In this document: positions 36,622 through 45,544 of the stretch, piece after piece
Layout: each line of letters opens with the position of its first letter
Numbering within the stretch: the stretch's first letter is position 1
Source of the DNA: Pseudanabaena sp. Chao 1811
GTDB taxonomy: Bacteria > Cyanobacteriota > Cyanobacteriia > Pseudanabaenales > Pseudanabaenaceae
DNA length: 64,000 bases
Direction: 5' to 3'
NCBI RefSeq assembly: GCF_027942295.1
Contig: NZ_CP101416.1
Span: 930,001 to 994,000, forward strand
Program-made: the position numbers and the translations under genes
The notes under the pieces: model-generated
What the model was told of the DNA's origin: nothing
Seen by the model: the letters and a program-made list of their open reading frames with translations, nothing else
Databases searched by the model: none

Positions 36622-37197
36622 CTATGGCAACAAATCTGGGGGAAGCAATACGGAGTCAATTACATGGATTACGCCATTACTAGCCTTAACGTCTGCTTTA
36701 ACTACCTTAGAGTTATCAATAACAACTTTCTTTTTGGTCTTGGTAACTTTAATGGAACCACCATCAACAGTTGTCACTAGTGTCGAACCAGCCTGAATAT
36801 CTTTGGCATAAACAGCACTAGGTACAACATGGTAGGTCAAAACTTTGACTAAAGAAGCCTTATTTTCTGGTTTGAGGAGGAAATCTACAGTCCCCGCAGG
36901 TAGTTTGGCAAATGCTTCATCAGTGGGGGCAAATACAGTGAAAGGACCTTTCCCAGAGAGGGTTTCTACAAGTCCAGCCGCTTTAACCGCCGCCACTAAG
37001 GTTTTGAAAGAACCATTAGCTACCGCAATTTCAACTATGTTCGCTTTTTTGGTAGTTGCACTAATTTTGGTAGTCTTTGCAGAAGTTGAGGTGGAATCAG
37101 CTAAGGCTAAAGATGGAATACTGACGAGGATACTGCCAGTAGCGATCGCTAATGCAGCAGTTTTAATCAAGAAATTGTTGGATGTATTTGCTTTCAT
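36622..37197 (-). CDS. Exported fasciclin (FAS1) domain protein
   Basis: 191 residues. A signal peptide (1-33, SLALADS) and a Thr/Lys/Ser linker precede one FAS1 domain (about 55-190). FAS1 marks: [37 protein letters not shown] and the second conserved box YHVVPSAVY, ending [18 protein letters not shown]1 proteins act in cell adhesion or at the cell surface. Single gene, own terminator. Confidence 0.93.
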   Translation of the reverse strand: MKANTSNNFLIKTAALAIATGSILVSIPSLALADSTSTSAKTTKISATTKKANIVEIAVANGSFKTLVAAVKAAGLVETLSGKGPFTVFAPTDEAFAKLPAGTVDFLLKPENKASLVKVLTYHVVPSAVYAKDIQAGSTLVTTVDGGSIKVTKTKKKVVIDNSKVVKADVKASNGVIHVIDSVLLPPDLLP

Positions 37198-37375
37198 GAA
37201 GTAAGACTTAAATTAGAAATAAGTTTTGTTACCGATTCTTAATAATACATTAATAATCTGGAGATGTAGGTATTCGGCAATGCCAGACTGAAAACTAGAA
37301 AAGATGATATGGAGTTATATAAAAAGCTCAAACCCAAAAATCAGAGATATGGTAAGCCATATCTGTGTAAATCAT

Positions 37376-37759
37376 CTATAACGGTGGAATACGAGCAATT
37401 ACGCCATTTTTTAGCGGTTCGGGACGTTCTTTCCAAGCCAGCATCCCATCGGCGCGATCGCCATATATCTCTGCACAGGACAAAATTGCTGAGGCGGTAT
37501 TGAGAATATTGTCACTATCAATGGGTAAATCACCAAATAAATATGAGTATTTACCTTCAGAAGCAAAGGTAACTACACAGGCATGACTACATGCACTCAT
37601 ACAGGAGACAGGACGAATTTCAAACTGCGATCGCCGATCCCAATCCTGATGTAGTTGTGAAATTTCCTTGAGTAGCGTCTCTCCACCACTAACGCCAACT
37701 TTTTTGCCATTTTGCCAAGTACTCGCACAGGTCGTACAAACTAATAAACTATGATTCAT
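37376..37759 (-). CDS. DUF1636 metal-binding protein, 2Fe-2S ferredoxin-like
   Basis: 127 residues with an N-terminal CTTCAS motif (Cys8, Cys11) and, after about 40 residues, CMSACSHAC. These five Cys, in a thioredoxin-like-ferredoxin arrangement, define DUF1636 (COG5469). Family members often sit near cobalamin or cobalt genes; here cobM and cbiD are about 4 kb away, not adjacent. Function is unproven; metal binding is inferred from the Cys pattern. Transcribed alone, after a terminator that ends the DUF2973 side. Confidence 0.72.
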   Translation of the reverse strand: MNHSLLVCTTCASTWQNGKKVGVSGGETLLKEISQLHQDWDRRSQFEIRPVSCMSACSHACVVTFASEGKYSYLFGDLPIDSDNILNTASAILSCAEIYGDRADGMLAWKERPEPLKNGVIARIPPL

Positions 37760-37785
37760 TCACGCCTCAAATTAATACACACAGC

Positions 37786-37816
37786 AAATTGAGCCTCACG
37801 CTGTGAGGCTCAATTT
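37786..37816 (-). terminator. Terminator between DUF2973 and DUF1636 genes
   Basis: AAATTGAGCCTCA-CGCTG-TGAGGCTCAATTT stem, 13 bp. Lies downstream of the DUF2973 stop and upstream of the DUF1636 start (minus strand). Confidence 0.75.
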
Positions 37817-37827
37817 TGACAAATTTA

Positions 37828-38106
37828 TTACTTTTCGCCACTAGGGGAAGAGTTGTATAGAGCGTCAAGCCTAGAACGCGCATCATCAACATTGATGGAC
37901 TTGATTACCATTAACGGCTCATCGATATATTTGCCATCTTTGTCCCATAGTTCAGGATGGGCAAACTGAGGAGAAACTCGACGAATACGATTGTTTTGAT
38001 AACTACGCGATTCATTTTGAGAAAGCGATATCATGCTACGGATGAGATTGCTAATCGCAAAAATCGAGAGGATAGTAAAAGCGAGTATGTAGATAATTTG
38101 TACCAT
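37828..38106 (-). CDS. DUF2973 family small membrane protein
   Basis: 92 residues: one N-terminal transmembrane helix (IIYILAFTILSIFAISNLIRSMI) and a soluble tail with HPELWDKDGKYIDEPLMVI, the recognisable DUF2973 core. A cyanobacterial family of unknown function. The DUF2605 gene lies 170 bp upstream on the same strand; I recall the two families as frequent neighbours, which suggests a joint role. Confidence 0.75.
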   Translation of the reverse strand: MVQIIYILAFTILSIFAISNLIRSMISLSQNESRSYQNNRIRRVSPQFAHPELWDKDGKYIDEPLMVIKSINVDDARSRLDALYNSSPSGEK

Positions 38107-38278
38107 GTCTGCTTTCCTAAAGAAGATATATAAAGGATTAGGTGGATCTAAGCTGAAGATTTGGCAGATGTCGAACGCAGAAATGATGTCTACACTAGAC
38201 CTACATCTTCAAAGTTTTAATAACAAAGTTTTTTATAGGGGATCGCAGCGTGAGGCTAGCTGATCGAGAGCAAGAATT

Positions 38279-38596
38279 TTAAGTTGATTGATTACGATAG
38301 TAGCGCATCCCTACGCCTTGACACTCCATAAGTAGTTTATGCCAAGGTTTCATGGCTGCCATATCTACCCCTATTTGATGCCCTGTAGCTTTAAATAAGG
38401 AAATCGCTGCACTGACTTCTTTAATGGCATTTTCTACTCGTTCCAACAGGTTTTGTTGCTCTAGCTCTGTCAAAAATGTGAGCCTTTCACTAGACAATAG
38501 CTTTCGAGAGCGGTCAAACCAATATGTAAAGTCTTCTAGTAAAGGTTCTAGAATTTGTCTGAGCATTTCAGGATCAGGGCTAGCAGTATCACTCAT
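38279..38596 (-). CDS. DUF2605 family protein
   Basis: 105-residue all-helical soluble protein recognised as cyanobacterial DUF2605 (MLRQILEPLLEDFTYWFDRSRKLLSSE; C-terminal MKPWHKLLMECQGVGMRYY). Function unknown. Probably transcribed with the DUF2973 gene downstream. Confidence 0.75.
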   Translation of the reverse strand: MSDTASPDPEMLRQILEPLLEDFTYWFDRSRKLLSSERLTFLTELEQQNLLERVENAIKEVSAAISLFKATGHQIGVDMAAMKPWHKLLMECQGVGMRYYRNQST

Positions 38597-38718
38597 GGGT
38601 GTAGATGTCTAGCAGCACTATTAGCGCTGTATATATTTTGTTAAAGGCATTTGTTTTTATACTAAACAATATAGCATTTTGTTACTTTTCTTAACATTAA
38701 ACAAATCTTACAAATCCT

Positions 38719-39528
38719 ATGAGTTTTGATTATTCGGCTAACTTGGTCGCGCTACAACATTTGATCGATGTGGTGGCAAAGTTGCGATCGCCTGATGGCG
38801 GATGTCCTTGGGATTTGGAGCAAACTCCTGAAAGCTTGATCCCCTATATCATTGAAGAAGCCTATGAGGTCGTAGATGCGATTCAGGGCGGCGATAAAAA
38901 AGCGATCGCGGAGGAGTTAGGTGACTTATTGCTACAGGTGGTCTTGCAGTCACAGATCGCCAGTGAATCGCAGGACTTTAGCATTGCCGAAGTTGCCGAG
39001 GGGATCACCCAAAAGCTAATTCGTCGCCATCCCCATGTCTTTGGTGATGTGAAAGCCGAAAATATGGAGGAAATTTATCAAAATTGGGAAAAGATCAAGG
39101 CTGAGGAAAAGGGTGAAGATTTGGCAGCAACCCAAAAGCTGAGTTACAAACTCAAACGCTATGCGCGATCGCTACCACCATTAACGGCGGGCATGAAAAT
39201 CTCCCAGAAAGCTGCTGCTAATGGCTTTGAGTGGGACAATGCCGATGGAGTTTGGGCAAAGTTTCATGAGGAATTAGATGAGTTGCGCCATGCCCTAGAA
39301 CATGAATCAAAGGCAAATCAACAGGCGGAGTTAGGTGATTTATTATTTACGCTGATCAATGTGGCGCGTTGGTATGACCTTGATCCCTCGGAGGCATTGC
39401 AATCCACAAATCGTAAATTTATTCAGCGTCTAGAAACGATTGAGACTTTAAGCGATCGCCCCATAGATAGCTTTACTACCGAGGAGTTAGACAATCTCTG
39501 GAAACAAGCCAAGGAAAAGCTCAAATAA
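38719..39528 (+). CDS. mazG: Nucleoside triphosphate pyrophosphohydrolase MazG
   Basis: Hydrolyses (d)NTPs to monophosphates and pyrophosphate, a house-cleaning role. Two tandem MazG domains in 269 residues. The first (about 15-115) has CPWDLEQTPESLIPYIIEEAYEVVDAI and EELGDLLLQV; the second (about 155-265) has FEWDNADGVWAKFHEELDELRHAL and AELGDLLFTLINVARW. The EExxD-type metal ligands are visible in both. Length matches E. coli MazG. Confidence 0.93.
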   Translation: MSFDYSANLVALQHLIDVVAKLRSPDGGCPWDLEQTPESLIPYIIEEAYEVVDAIQGGDKKAIAEELGDLLLQVVLQSQIASESQDFSIAEVAEGITQKLIRRHPHVFGDVKAENMEEIYQNWEKIKAEEKGEDLAATQKLSYKLKRYARSLPPLTAGMKISQKAAANGFEWDNADGVWAKFHEELDELRHALEHESKANQQAELGDLLFTLINVARWYDLDPSEALQSTNRKFIQRLETIETLSDRPIDSFTTEELDNLWKQAKEKLK

Positions 39529-39597
39529 GAAAAGCCGCACAAAGTGCGGCTTTTCTTATACCAAAACTAAGAATGGCTATGCCATTTTTAGTTTTGG
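39527..39597 (+). terminator. mazG terminator and second hairpin
   Basis: 39527-39557: AAGAAAAGCCGCAC-AAA-GTGCGGCTTTTCTT, starting inside the mazG stop codon. 39561-39597: a second stem beginning CCAAAACTAAGAATGGC with loop TAT. Confidence 0.8.
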
Positions 39598-39658
39598 AAA
39601 CCCTTACTGGGTTTGATTTTTAATCCACGAAAGTGTAACAACACTTTCGTGGATTGAT

Positions 39659-39838
39659 TTATTTAGCAGCAGGGGCATCTGGTGGTAAAAATCGCGAATC
39701 AGAAATTTCGATCAACTTATCAATGGAAGTTTCTTGTAAAAGCTTACGGGCTTTGGCTAGATACTCTAAGTTTGGGCATTGATCTCCGAGAATACAGCCA
39801 TTGGTACATTCTTCTTGACAGTTGACTTGGCGGGACAT
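39659..39838 (-). CDS. Small Cys-rich protein, 59 residues
   Basis: A short gene encoding MSRQVNCQEECTNGCILGDQ..., with four cysteines at positions 7, 11, 15 and 21, then a helix (EYLAKARKLLQETSIDKLIEISDSRF) and a Pro/Ala tail. The CxxxCxxxC...C spacing suggests a zinc or iron-sulfur site. Codon use fits the neighbours. It is between mazG (+, convergent) and tRNA-Leu (-, upstream). I recall similar small cyanobacterial proteins but cannot name a family. Confidence 0.7.
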   Translation of the reverse strand: MSRQVNCQEECTNGCILGDQCPNLEYLAKARKLLQETSIDKLIEISDSRFLPPDAPAAK

Positions 39839-39887
39839 GAGGTTAAGGACTGAGTAAACTAAAATTTAAGGCTACTATACGAGCAAT

Positions 39888-39917
39888 AAAAAAAGAGCGC
39901 TGAGCGCTCTTTTTTTA
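39888..39917 (-). terminator. tRNA-Leu terminator
   Basis: AAAAAAAGAGCGC-TGA-GCGCTCTTTTTTT, a symmetric stem with A- and T-runs, 13 bp beyond the tRNA-Leu 3' end on the minus strand. Confidence 0.85.
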
Positions 39918-39929
39918 TAATTTTTATTA

Positions 39930-40010
39930 TGCGGTCAGAGAGACTCGAACTCTCACAGCTTTCGCCACCACCACCTCAAGATGGCGTGTCTACCATTCCA
40001 CCATGACCGC
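39930..40010 (-). tRNA. tRNA-Leu(GAG)
   Basis: Minus-strand sequence starts GCGGTCATGGTGGAATGGTA and ends GTTCGAGTCTCTCTGACCGCA, giving a 7-bp acceptor stem. The anticodon stem CCATC/GGTGG encloses TTGAGGT, so the anticodon is GAG. A long variable arm (class II, GGCGAAAGCT region) supports Leu. 81 nt; CCA is not encoded. Confidence 0.95.
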
Positions 40011-40232
40011 AACTGCAATTTAGCTTTTCAGTTAAGTGCTTTACTATATTACAGCAATAGTGCAAATATGCAATATTTTTAGTTAAACCTGATCTTTGAG
40101 ACTATAGCAATGCTTGACCTAGTTAAGAGATGATGGGTGACACGAAGCGTCGCCCATCATCTCTCTCTATTCAGTACCATAGGTACAGTAACCTTAAGAT
40201 CGGTTTCATAGGTAAATCCAGCAATTAATCCC

Positions 40233-41153
40233 ATGACTGAATCATCTTTAGAATCAGCACAAAATCAGCAAACTCAAACCCGATCTCCTAAAACTTGGTT
40301 GCGTCCTGTTGTGATCGCAGGCATTGCGATCGCTAGTTTTTATGGTTCAGTTTGTGCAGGACTATGGTTTGGACAAACAAGACTGGTATTTTCTCCTGAG
40401 AAAGAACTGACGACCACGCCAGCCAAGTTTAATGCGAAATATGAGGATGTTCTAATTCCTGTTAAAAAGGCAGATGGCACAAGTGAAAATATTCATGGAT
40501 GGTGGCTACCCAATGCCAAACAGGATCAGAGTAGTAATATTAGCGATCGCAAAGTGATTTTGTATCTGCATGGTAAGGGTAAGAATATTAGTGCTAATGC
40601 CAAGCACGCAAATCGCCTCATGCGAATGGGATTTTCGGTCTTAGTAATAGATTATCGTGGCTATGGCAGAAGTGAGGGTGATTTCCCCAATGAGTCTTCG
40701 GTTTATACCGATGCCCAAACTGCATGGGACTATCTCATTGAGAAGGGTTATAAACCAAATCAAATCATGATTTATGGGCATTCCCTAGGTGGTGCGATCG
40801 CGATCGATCTTGCGCTGAAACATCCTGATGCATTGGGCATGATTGTAGATGCTTCGTTTACTTCGATGAGTGACATGGCGCAACTCGATCCTAAATATCG
40901 CATTTTCCCCATTGATCTATTAATTCATCAGCGTTTTGATTCGATCGCTAAGGTGCGATCGCTAGCTATACCTGTCCTCTATATTCACGGCACTGCCGAT
41001 GAGTTAATTCCACCCATGATGAGTCAGCGCTTATACGACGCAACACCAACCAAAAAACAAATTGTTTTTATTCCCAATGGCGGACATAACAATAATGCAG
41101 CCACTAATGAGCCGTTATATTTGAATTCTATTAGTAGTTTCTTTAACCTGTAG
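40233..41153 (+). CDS. Alpha/beta hydrolase with N-terminal membrane anchor
   Basis: 306-residue serine hydrolase of the BEM46/YhfR-like group. One hydrophobic segment (about 27-47) anchors or exports it. The nucleophile elbow is GHSLGG (about residue 181-186), an acid is in HGTADELIPP and the catalytic His in NGGHNNNA near the C-terminus, so the triad looks complete. Substrate unknown. A small stem-loop at about 40126-40165 and a longer imperfect stem at about 41200-41255 flank it. Confidence 0.85.
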   Translation: MTESSLESAQNQQTQTRSPKTWLRPVVIAGIAIASFYGSVCAGLWFGQTRLVFSPEKELTTTPAKFNAKYEDVLIPVKKADGTSENIHGWWLPNAKQDQSSNISDRKVILYLHGKGKNISANAKHANRLMRMGFSVLVIDYRGYGRSEGDFPNESSVYTDAQTAWDYLIEKGYKPNQIMIYGHSLGGAIAIDLALKHPDALGMIVDASFTSMSDMAQLDPKYRIFPIDLLIHQRFDSIAKVRSLAIPVLYIHGTADELIPPMMSQRLYDATPTKKQIVFIPNGGHNNNAATNEPLYLNSISSFFNL

Positions 41154-41297
41154 TAGAAATTACTTAACCAAACCAAGAACCTTACAGAGCTTTAAGCTCA
41201 AAACCTAAGTGAAGGCGGCACTTTGTGCAACCTTCACTTGGGTTTTGATTTGTTCTATCTATCTCTTACACTGCTATACAACTATCAGTTATATTTT

Positions 41298-41633
41298 CTA
41301 AACAACAGCATAACCTGTATGTACTCTTACATCAGGTGGATAAAATCCTAAAACAATCTTCTCTTTAGGAACACCAGCAGCAACCAAATCTTCAGTTACG
41401 CTATCTTCTATTCCATCATAATGAATCCAGATTTTATCGTTAATAATCTGACCATGAAATAAACAACCATGCACCCGTAATCCTTTTTCCCAACCCTGAT
41501 CCATTAACAAAAAGTGGTTATGGTCTTCACTAATAATTAATGTTGTAGTAATATCACCATATCTGTAGGGTATCTGAGTATACTTCTCAAGTATTTTTCG
41601 TAACAAACTTTGATATTCAGTTAGAGTTTCCAT
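41298..41633 (-). CDS. xisI: XisI family protein
   Basis: 111-residue member of the XisI family, named from the fdxN-element excision control protein of Anabaena. Marks: LTEYQSLLRKILEKYTQIPYRYGDI near the N-terminus and WIHYDGIEDSVTEDLVAAGVPKEKIVLGFYPPDVR near the C-terminus. Follows xisH with a 13-bp overlap. No fdxN element or xisF recombinase is here, so the pair is one of the many stand-alone xisHI copies in cyanobacteria whose role is unknown. Confidence 0.93.
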   Translation of the reverse strand: METLTEYQSLLRKILEKYTQIPYRYGDITTTLIISEDHNHFLLMDQGWEKGLRVHGCLFHGQIINDKIWIHYDGIEDSVTEDLVAAGVPKEKIVLGFYPPDVRVHTGYAVV

Positions 41634-42034
41634 TGGACTATTTCCTCCTTATTTGGATCAAATATGATTAGTCTCAAGTCAGTCTCGCTGAGCATAAGTT
41701 GACCAATTTCTTCTGAGAAAATCTCACTAAAAACTAGGCGTGTTATTGCTAAATATAGTATCCTGTCTGGCTCCTGTTGTGCTAACACCTTGGAATATAG
41801 TACAAATTGTCCTACAGCCTGTTCTAAATCATGAAGCGGTGATGGGTTAAGAAAACTCTTAATTTCTACAGCGATTTTTTGACCTTCCCTTTCTGCTGCC
41901 AATAGTTTTTCCGCGCCTAAATCTACTAGAGCTTTGCGACGACCTATTTTTAAGGTCAAAGGATCATTAGTTATCAACCATCCATCCTTTTCTAAAGCTG
42001 TTTTTACAGCATTATGGTAAATATCTTTTGCCAC
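41621..42034 (-). CDS. xisH: XisH family protein
   Basis: 137 residues from a GTG at 42034 (MAKDIYHNAVKTALEKDGW), the usual XisH N-terminus; extending to an upstream ATG would run through the gatB terminator. XisH has an endonuclease-like fold with Asp38 in LVDLGAEKLLAAE and the pair Glu57/Lys59 in VEIKSFL, the PD-(D/E)XK pattern. Partner of xisI. The pair behaves like a toxin-antitoxin or small mobile module in distribution, an inference, not shown. Confidence 0.9.
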   Translation of the reverse strand: MAKDIYHNAVKTALEKDGWLITNDPLTLKIGRRKALVDLGAEKLLAAEREGQKIAVEIKSFLNPSPLHDLEQAVGQFVLYSKVLAQQEPDRILYLAITRLVFSEIFSEEIGQLMLSETDLRLIIFDPNKEEIVQWKL

Positions 42035-42069
42035 TATAGATTCCCTGTATACAGATAGGAATTTAACAG

Positions 42070-42098
42070 AGAAAGGCGGCGCAATGCGCCGCCTTTCT
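42070..42098 (-). terminator. gatB terminator
   Basis: AGAAAGGCGGCGC / GCGCCGCCTTTCT stem directly after the gatB stop (minus strand), separating gatB from xisH. Confidence 0.8.
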
Positions 42099-43580
42099 TT
42101 ATCCTGCCAATTTATCGGCAATCAATTTATTAGTAGATTGAGGTTCAGCGCGTCCTTGGGTTTTCTTCATGGTTTGACCAACAAAGAAGCCTAAGAGCTT
42201 AGTTTTACCAGCTTTATACTGTTCCACTTCCTTCGGATTCGCAGCAATAATCTCATCAATGATTTTCTCTAGTTCCGCACCTGCAAGAACTGTTAAACCC
42301 TTAGATGCAACGAGTTCCTTGACCGATCCACCCTTGACGATTAGTTCAGGCAAGATATCCTTCGCAATTTTACTGCTGATCGTACCATCGGCAATTAAAG
42401 CAATCATTTCACCTAAAATCGCAGGAGTAAGCGCAATGTCGCCAATCTTGAGCTTATTCTCATTGAGATAGGCGGTAATGTCGCCCATCACCCAGTTAAA
42501 CACTTGCTTAGGTTCTGCACCAGTGAGAATTGTTGCATCAAAGAATTCAGCAATACTGCGATCATCGGCAATCAGAGCAGCATCGTAGGGAGTCAGTCCA
42601 AACTCATCGCGATAACGATGACGATTTGCCATAGGAAGCGTGGGAAGTTCGGAACGATATTTCTCTAGAGTCGTTAAGGGAATTTCGATCGCCATTAAGT
42701 CAGGCTCAGGGAAATAGCGATAGTCACTAGCTCCTTCCTTAGAACGCATACTGATTGTGCGTTGACTATTCTCTTCCCAAAGGCGAGTTTCTTGTTTGAT
42801 GGTTTCACTACCAGACTCAAGAGCTTCTATTTGACGATTAATTTCAAAATCGATCGCTCTTTGAATGGCATTGAAGGAGTTCATGTTTTTAATTTCTACC
42901 TTCGTGCCAAACTTCTCTTGTCCGACAGGACGCACAGAGATATTTACGTCACAACGGAGCGAACCTTCCTGCATATTGCCATCGCAAACGCCAAGGTAGC
43001 GCATAATCCGTCGCAGTTCTTGTGCATAGGCAGCCGCTTCTGCTCCTGATCGCATATCTGGTTCCGAGACGATTTCGCACAACGGTACACCTGTACGGTT
43101 GAAATCGACGAGGGAGTGACTAGAACCTGAGAGACGATCGCTACCTGCATGGACTAACTTACCTGCATCTTCTTCCATATGTAGGCGGGTAATACCAATG
43201 CGCTTTGTACTGCCATCTTCTAATTGGATTTCTAGCCAGCCATGCTCGGCGATCGGCAAGTCGTATTGAGAAACTTGATAGTTTTTGGGAAGGTCGGGAT
43301 AAAAATATTGTTTGCGATCGAATTTGCTATGGGGGGCAATTTGACAATTTAGTGCTAGTCCAGCCTTGACTGCGTATTCCAAAACTTTTTCGTTAAGTAC
43401 AGGCAACACCCCCGGCATTCCGAGACAAACAGGGCAAACATTAGTATTTGGGGTTGCGCCAAACTGGGTTGAACAGTTACAAAATATCTTGGAGTTCGTG
43501 GTCAACTGACAGTGAGTTTCTAGTCCAATGACAGCTTCGTATTGTGTTTTGGTTGTTGTCTTGGTGGCGGTTGCAGTCAT
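42099..43580 (-). CDS. gatB: Asp-tRNA(Asn)/Glu-tRNA(Gln) amidotransferase subunit B
   Basis: Subunit B of GatCAB, which amidates mischarged Glu-tRNA(Gln). 493 residues from the ATG at 43580; a start at 43610 would add ten residues. Marks: YEAVIGLETHCQL, the zinc-site cysteines CNCSTQFG ... NVCPVCLGMPGVLPVLN, the kinase-like RLHMEEDAGKL and a C-terminal YqeY/GatB tail domain. gatA and gatC are not adjacent, as is usual in cyanobacteria. Confidence 0.95.
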   Translation of the reverse strand: MTATATKTTTKTQYEAVIGLETHCQLTTNSKIFCNCSTQFGATPNTNVCPVCLGMPGVLPVLNEKVLEYAVKAGLALNCQIAPHSKFDRKQYFYPDLPKNYQVSQYDLPIAEHGWLEIQLEDGSTKRIGITRLHMEEDAGKLVHAGSDRLSGSSHSLVDFNRTGVPLCEIVSEPDMRSGAEAAAYAQELRRIMRYLGVCDGNMQEGSLRCDVNISVRPVGQEKFGTKVEIKNMNSFNAIQRAIDFEINRQIEALESGSETIKQETRLWEENSQRTISMRSKEGASDYRYFPEPDLMAIEIPLTTLEKYRSELPTLPMANRHRYRDEFGLTPYDAALIADDRSIAEFFDATILTGAEPKQVFNWVMGDITAYLNENKLKIGDIALTPAILGEMIALIADGTISSKIAKDILPELIVKGGSVKELVASKGLTVLAGAELEKIIDEIIAANPKEVEQYKAGKTKLLGFFVGQTMKKTQGRAEPQSTNKLIADKLAG

Positions 43581-44287
43581 AACGGGTGCTTTTGAGATGC
43601 TTTTTGGCAAATATATCTAGTGCGTTAAATTGTAATGCTTTTAACTACAATCTTGCTTAACTATTATAGCGATCGCGCTTACTCGTAATGCGTCCATATC
43701 CTGAATTATTAAATTTTGAAAAAGCTTGCTTCGCAAGCTTTTTCAAAATTCATCTGGGTTTCGAGAAGGCGCAAAGCGCTGTAATTGAATTCAAATGAGA
43801 AGATACCTTTAAACACAGGCTTATCCATTCAATTCAATAGCAAAATTTTGAATTTCATCCATAGTATTTTCTTTTAATTTTTCATTAACTCTGTGACTAT
43901 AAGATCTACAAGAAATAATCAAGCAACAAAATAGCACTGAGAAAAAATTTTCTCTTATATAACACATCCTTAAAATATCATTATTATAATAACCATCAAC
44001 ATTTACAAACTCGTTTTTACAGACAAGCGATCGCAACTCAATTTCAACCATTTGCCCCAAGCAAAGCACAACGCAAATGGCTGTTTGTGGAAGCGTACCC
44101 CTGCGGGGTACGCTTCCGCAAACTTGCTATATCGAACTCACATTTATTTGACTGCGGGGTAGTTATATAATCTTAAGAGCAGCTTTTAGACTGTATTGAA
44201 ATAACAAAAGTACAAGTAGTTAAAACTTATACTAAGATCTAAACTTAGTGACAAGTCCTTCAAAACTCTGAACTTTGACGAAGATTC
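43581..44287. other. Intergenic region with two long hairpins
   Basis: About 700 bp between gatB (-) and DUF3318 (+). It holds a perfect hairpin at 43712-43750 (AATTTTGAAAAAGCTTGC, loop TTC) and one at 44086-44120 (GGAAGCGTACCCC / GGGGTACGCTTCC). Between them a frame of 82 codons at 43821-44069 (-) is AT-rich with one hydrophobic stretch; I do not consider it a supported gene. Confidence 0.55.
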
Positions 44288-44917
44288 ATGCCATCTCCAA
44301 CTTCTTCCCTCCGAAATACCTTTGCTAGAACTGAGATTCGTCGCCTGCAAGATCTGCTCCCTCCAGAGCTACAAGCATGGGTAAAAGTACTTAACGCCGA
44401 TGGTGTCCGTCCCCCACTCATCGCCTGTGAAGAAGCGGGCGGCGATGAGGTGGTGATCTTGGTTGATATGGTGCGCTGGGAACGTCTTGCTGAGGATCAG
44501 CGCAATCTCCTCTATTGGCACGAGGTCGCCCGCATCCAAAATGATGCTGTACCCAAGGATGGTTGGGAGGTCGCAGCATTAGCGATCGGTCTTGGCGGTG
44601 CAGTTGGCGAGTTATGGGTACAAAATGGCTTGCTATTTGTCCTAGCACTCGGTATTTGTGGTGTGGCGGGTTTTCAGCTATGGCGCAAAGGCACTAGCAA
44701 AAAGGATATTCGCAATTTGATTGAGGCTGACCAAGGCGCAATTCGTTTGGCAGTACGCAATGGTTATCCTTTACCTGCGGCCTATAAGAGCTTAGGTAGT
44801 GCGCTAAAAATTATGCTCAGTGATGCCTCGAAAGGTCGATCGCGTACATTAATCGAAAAGCGCCTTGATGCGCTCCGTGCTGAAGCTAATAAAGCAAGAC
44901 GTACTTACGAAAATTAA
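44288..44917 (+). CDS. DUF3318 family membrane protein
   Basis: 209 residues, recognised as cyanobacterial DUF3318. The N-terminal half (TEIRRLQDLLPPELQAW ... WERLAEDQRNLLYWHEVARIQ) carries an HExxR-like stretch, WHEVARI, that resembles a degenerate zinc-protease helix. Two transmembrane helices (about 101-140) follow, then a basic helical tail. Function unknown. Strong terminator at the end; CGLD27 gene follows on the same strand. Confidence 0.75.
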   Translation: MPSPTSSLRNTFARTEIRRLQDLLPPELQAWVKVLNADGVRPPLIACEEAGGDEVVILVDMVRWERLAEDQRNLLYWHEVARIQNDAVPKDGWEVAALAIGLGGAVGELWVQNGLLFVLALGICGVAGFQLWRKGTSKKDIRNLIEADQGAIRLAVRNGYPLPAAYKSLGSALKIMLSDASKGRSRTLIEKRLDALRAEANKARRTYEN

Positions 44918-44950
44918 AAAACAGGACGCTTTGCGTCCTGTTTTTTAATT
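44912..44950 (+). terminator. DUF3318 terminator
   Basis: 18-bp stem beginning AATTAAAAAACAGGACGC with loop TTT; its T-run arm completes an intrinsic terminator overlapping the DUF3318 stop codon. Confidence 0.85.
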
Positions 44951-45004
44951 TTTGATCGCTTATTGCTACACTGGCAAGATATCTGACCATCTACTTCCTG
45001 CACC

Positions 45005-45490
45005 ATGACCTGCCCAGTTCCCAAAGAGCAACAACCACTAAATGAATATATCGAGCTGAAAGAAGCTTTCTTTTATCGTTGGGCAAAACTGGCGCGATCG
45101 CAATATCTGCGTGTATTAGCACTAATGTGGCTAGGATTTGTGGTTCTATTTTCGCCCGTTGCCATGAGCATTGAGTCGCCCAGTCGGCATTTATGGCAAT
45201 TTATATGTGTGGCAAGTATTGGCGGCGCTGTAGGATTAATTTTGCCAGTGTTGTTGTTGCTATCGGGCTGGAGTCATGTGAAGCAACGCCTTGATAGTCC
45301 GAAGATTTTCTATGAAGAATCGGGTTGGTACGATGGGCAAACATGGGAAAAGCCCGAAGCGGATTTAGCCAAGGATCGCTTACTGGTTGCTTATGAAATT
45401 AAGCCCGTGATGACGAGGTTACAAAAAACCCTATTAGGCATAATTGTTTTTTTGGCTTTAGGTATCAGTTCTCTCAATATTTTCGGTTAG
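45005..45490 (+). CDS. CGLD27-like (DUF1230) membrane protein
   Basis: 161 residues with the N-terminal CPVPKEQQPLNEYIELKEAFFYRWA signature of CGLD27/DUF1230, a family conserved in cyanobacteria, green algae, plants and diatoms. Two transmembrane helices near 38-58 and 68-92 and a third at the C-terminus; the conserved central part is SPKIFYEESGWYDGQTWEKP. The family has been linked to photosynthetic growth under iron limitation in plants/algae, as I recall; mechanism unknown. Own terminator. Confidence 0.85.
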   Translation: MTCPVPKEQQPLNEYIELKEAFFYRWAKLARSQYLRVLALMWLGFVVLFSPVAMSIESPSRHLWQFICVASIGGAVGLILPVLLLLSGWSHVKQRLDSPKIFYEESGWYDGQTWEKPEADLAKDRLLVAYEIKPVMTRLQKTLLGIIVFLALGISSLNIFG

Positions 45491-45502
45491 TTGTTATCCT
45501 TC

Positions 45503-45544
45503 AAAATAAAAATGGTGACGCAAAGCGTCACCATTTTTATTTTT
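45503..45544 (+). terminator. CGLD27 terminator
   Basis: Stem AAAATAAAAATGGTGACGC with loop AAA and a matching right arm ending in a T-run, 12 bp after the CGLD27 stop. Confidence 0.8.

Noticed and set aside
41298-42034. fdxN-type DNA element at xisHI
   Set aside because: No xisF recombinase, no interrupted nif gene and no direct-repeat borders seen.
43821-44069. 82-codon frame between gatB and DUF3318
   Set aside because: AT-rich, no ribosome binding site, no family resemblance; composition fits intergenic DNA.
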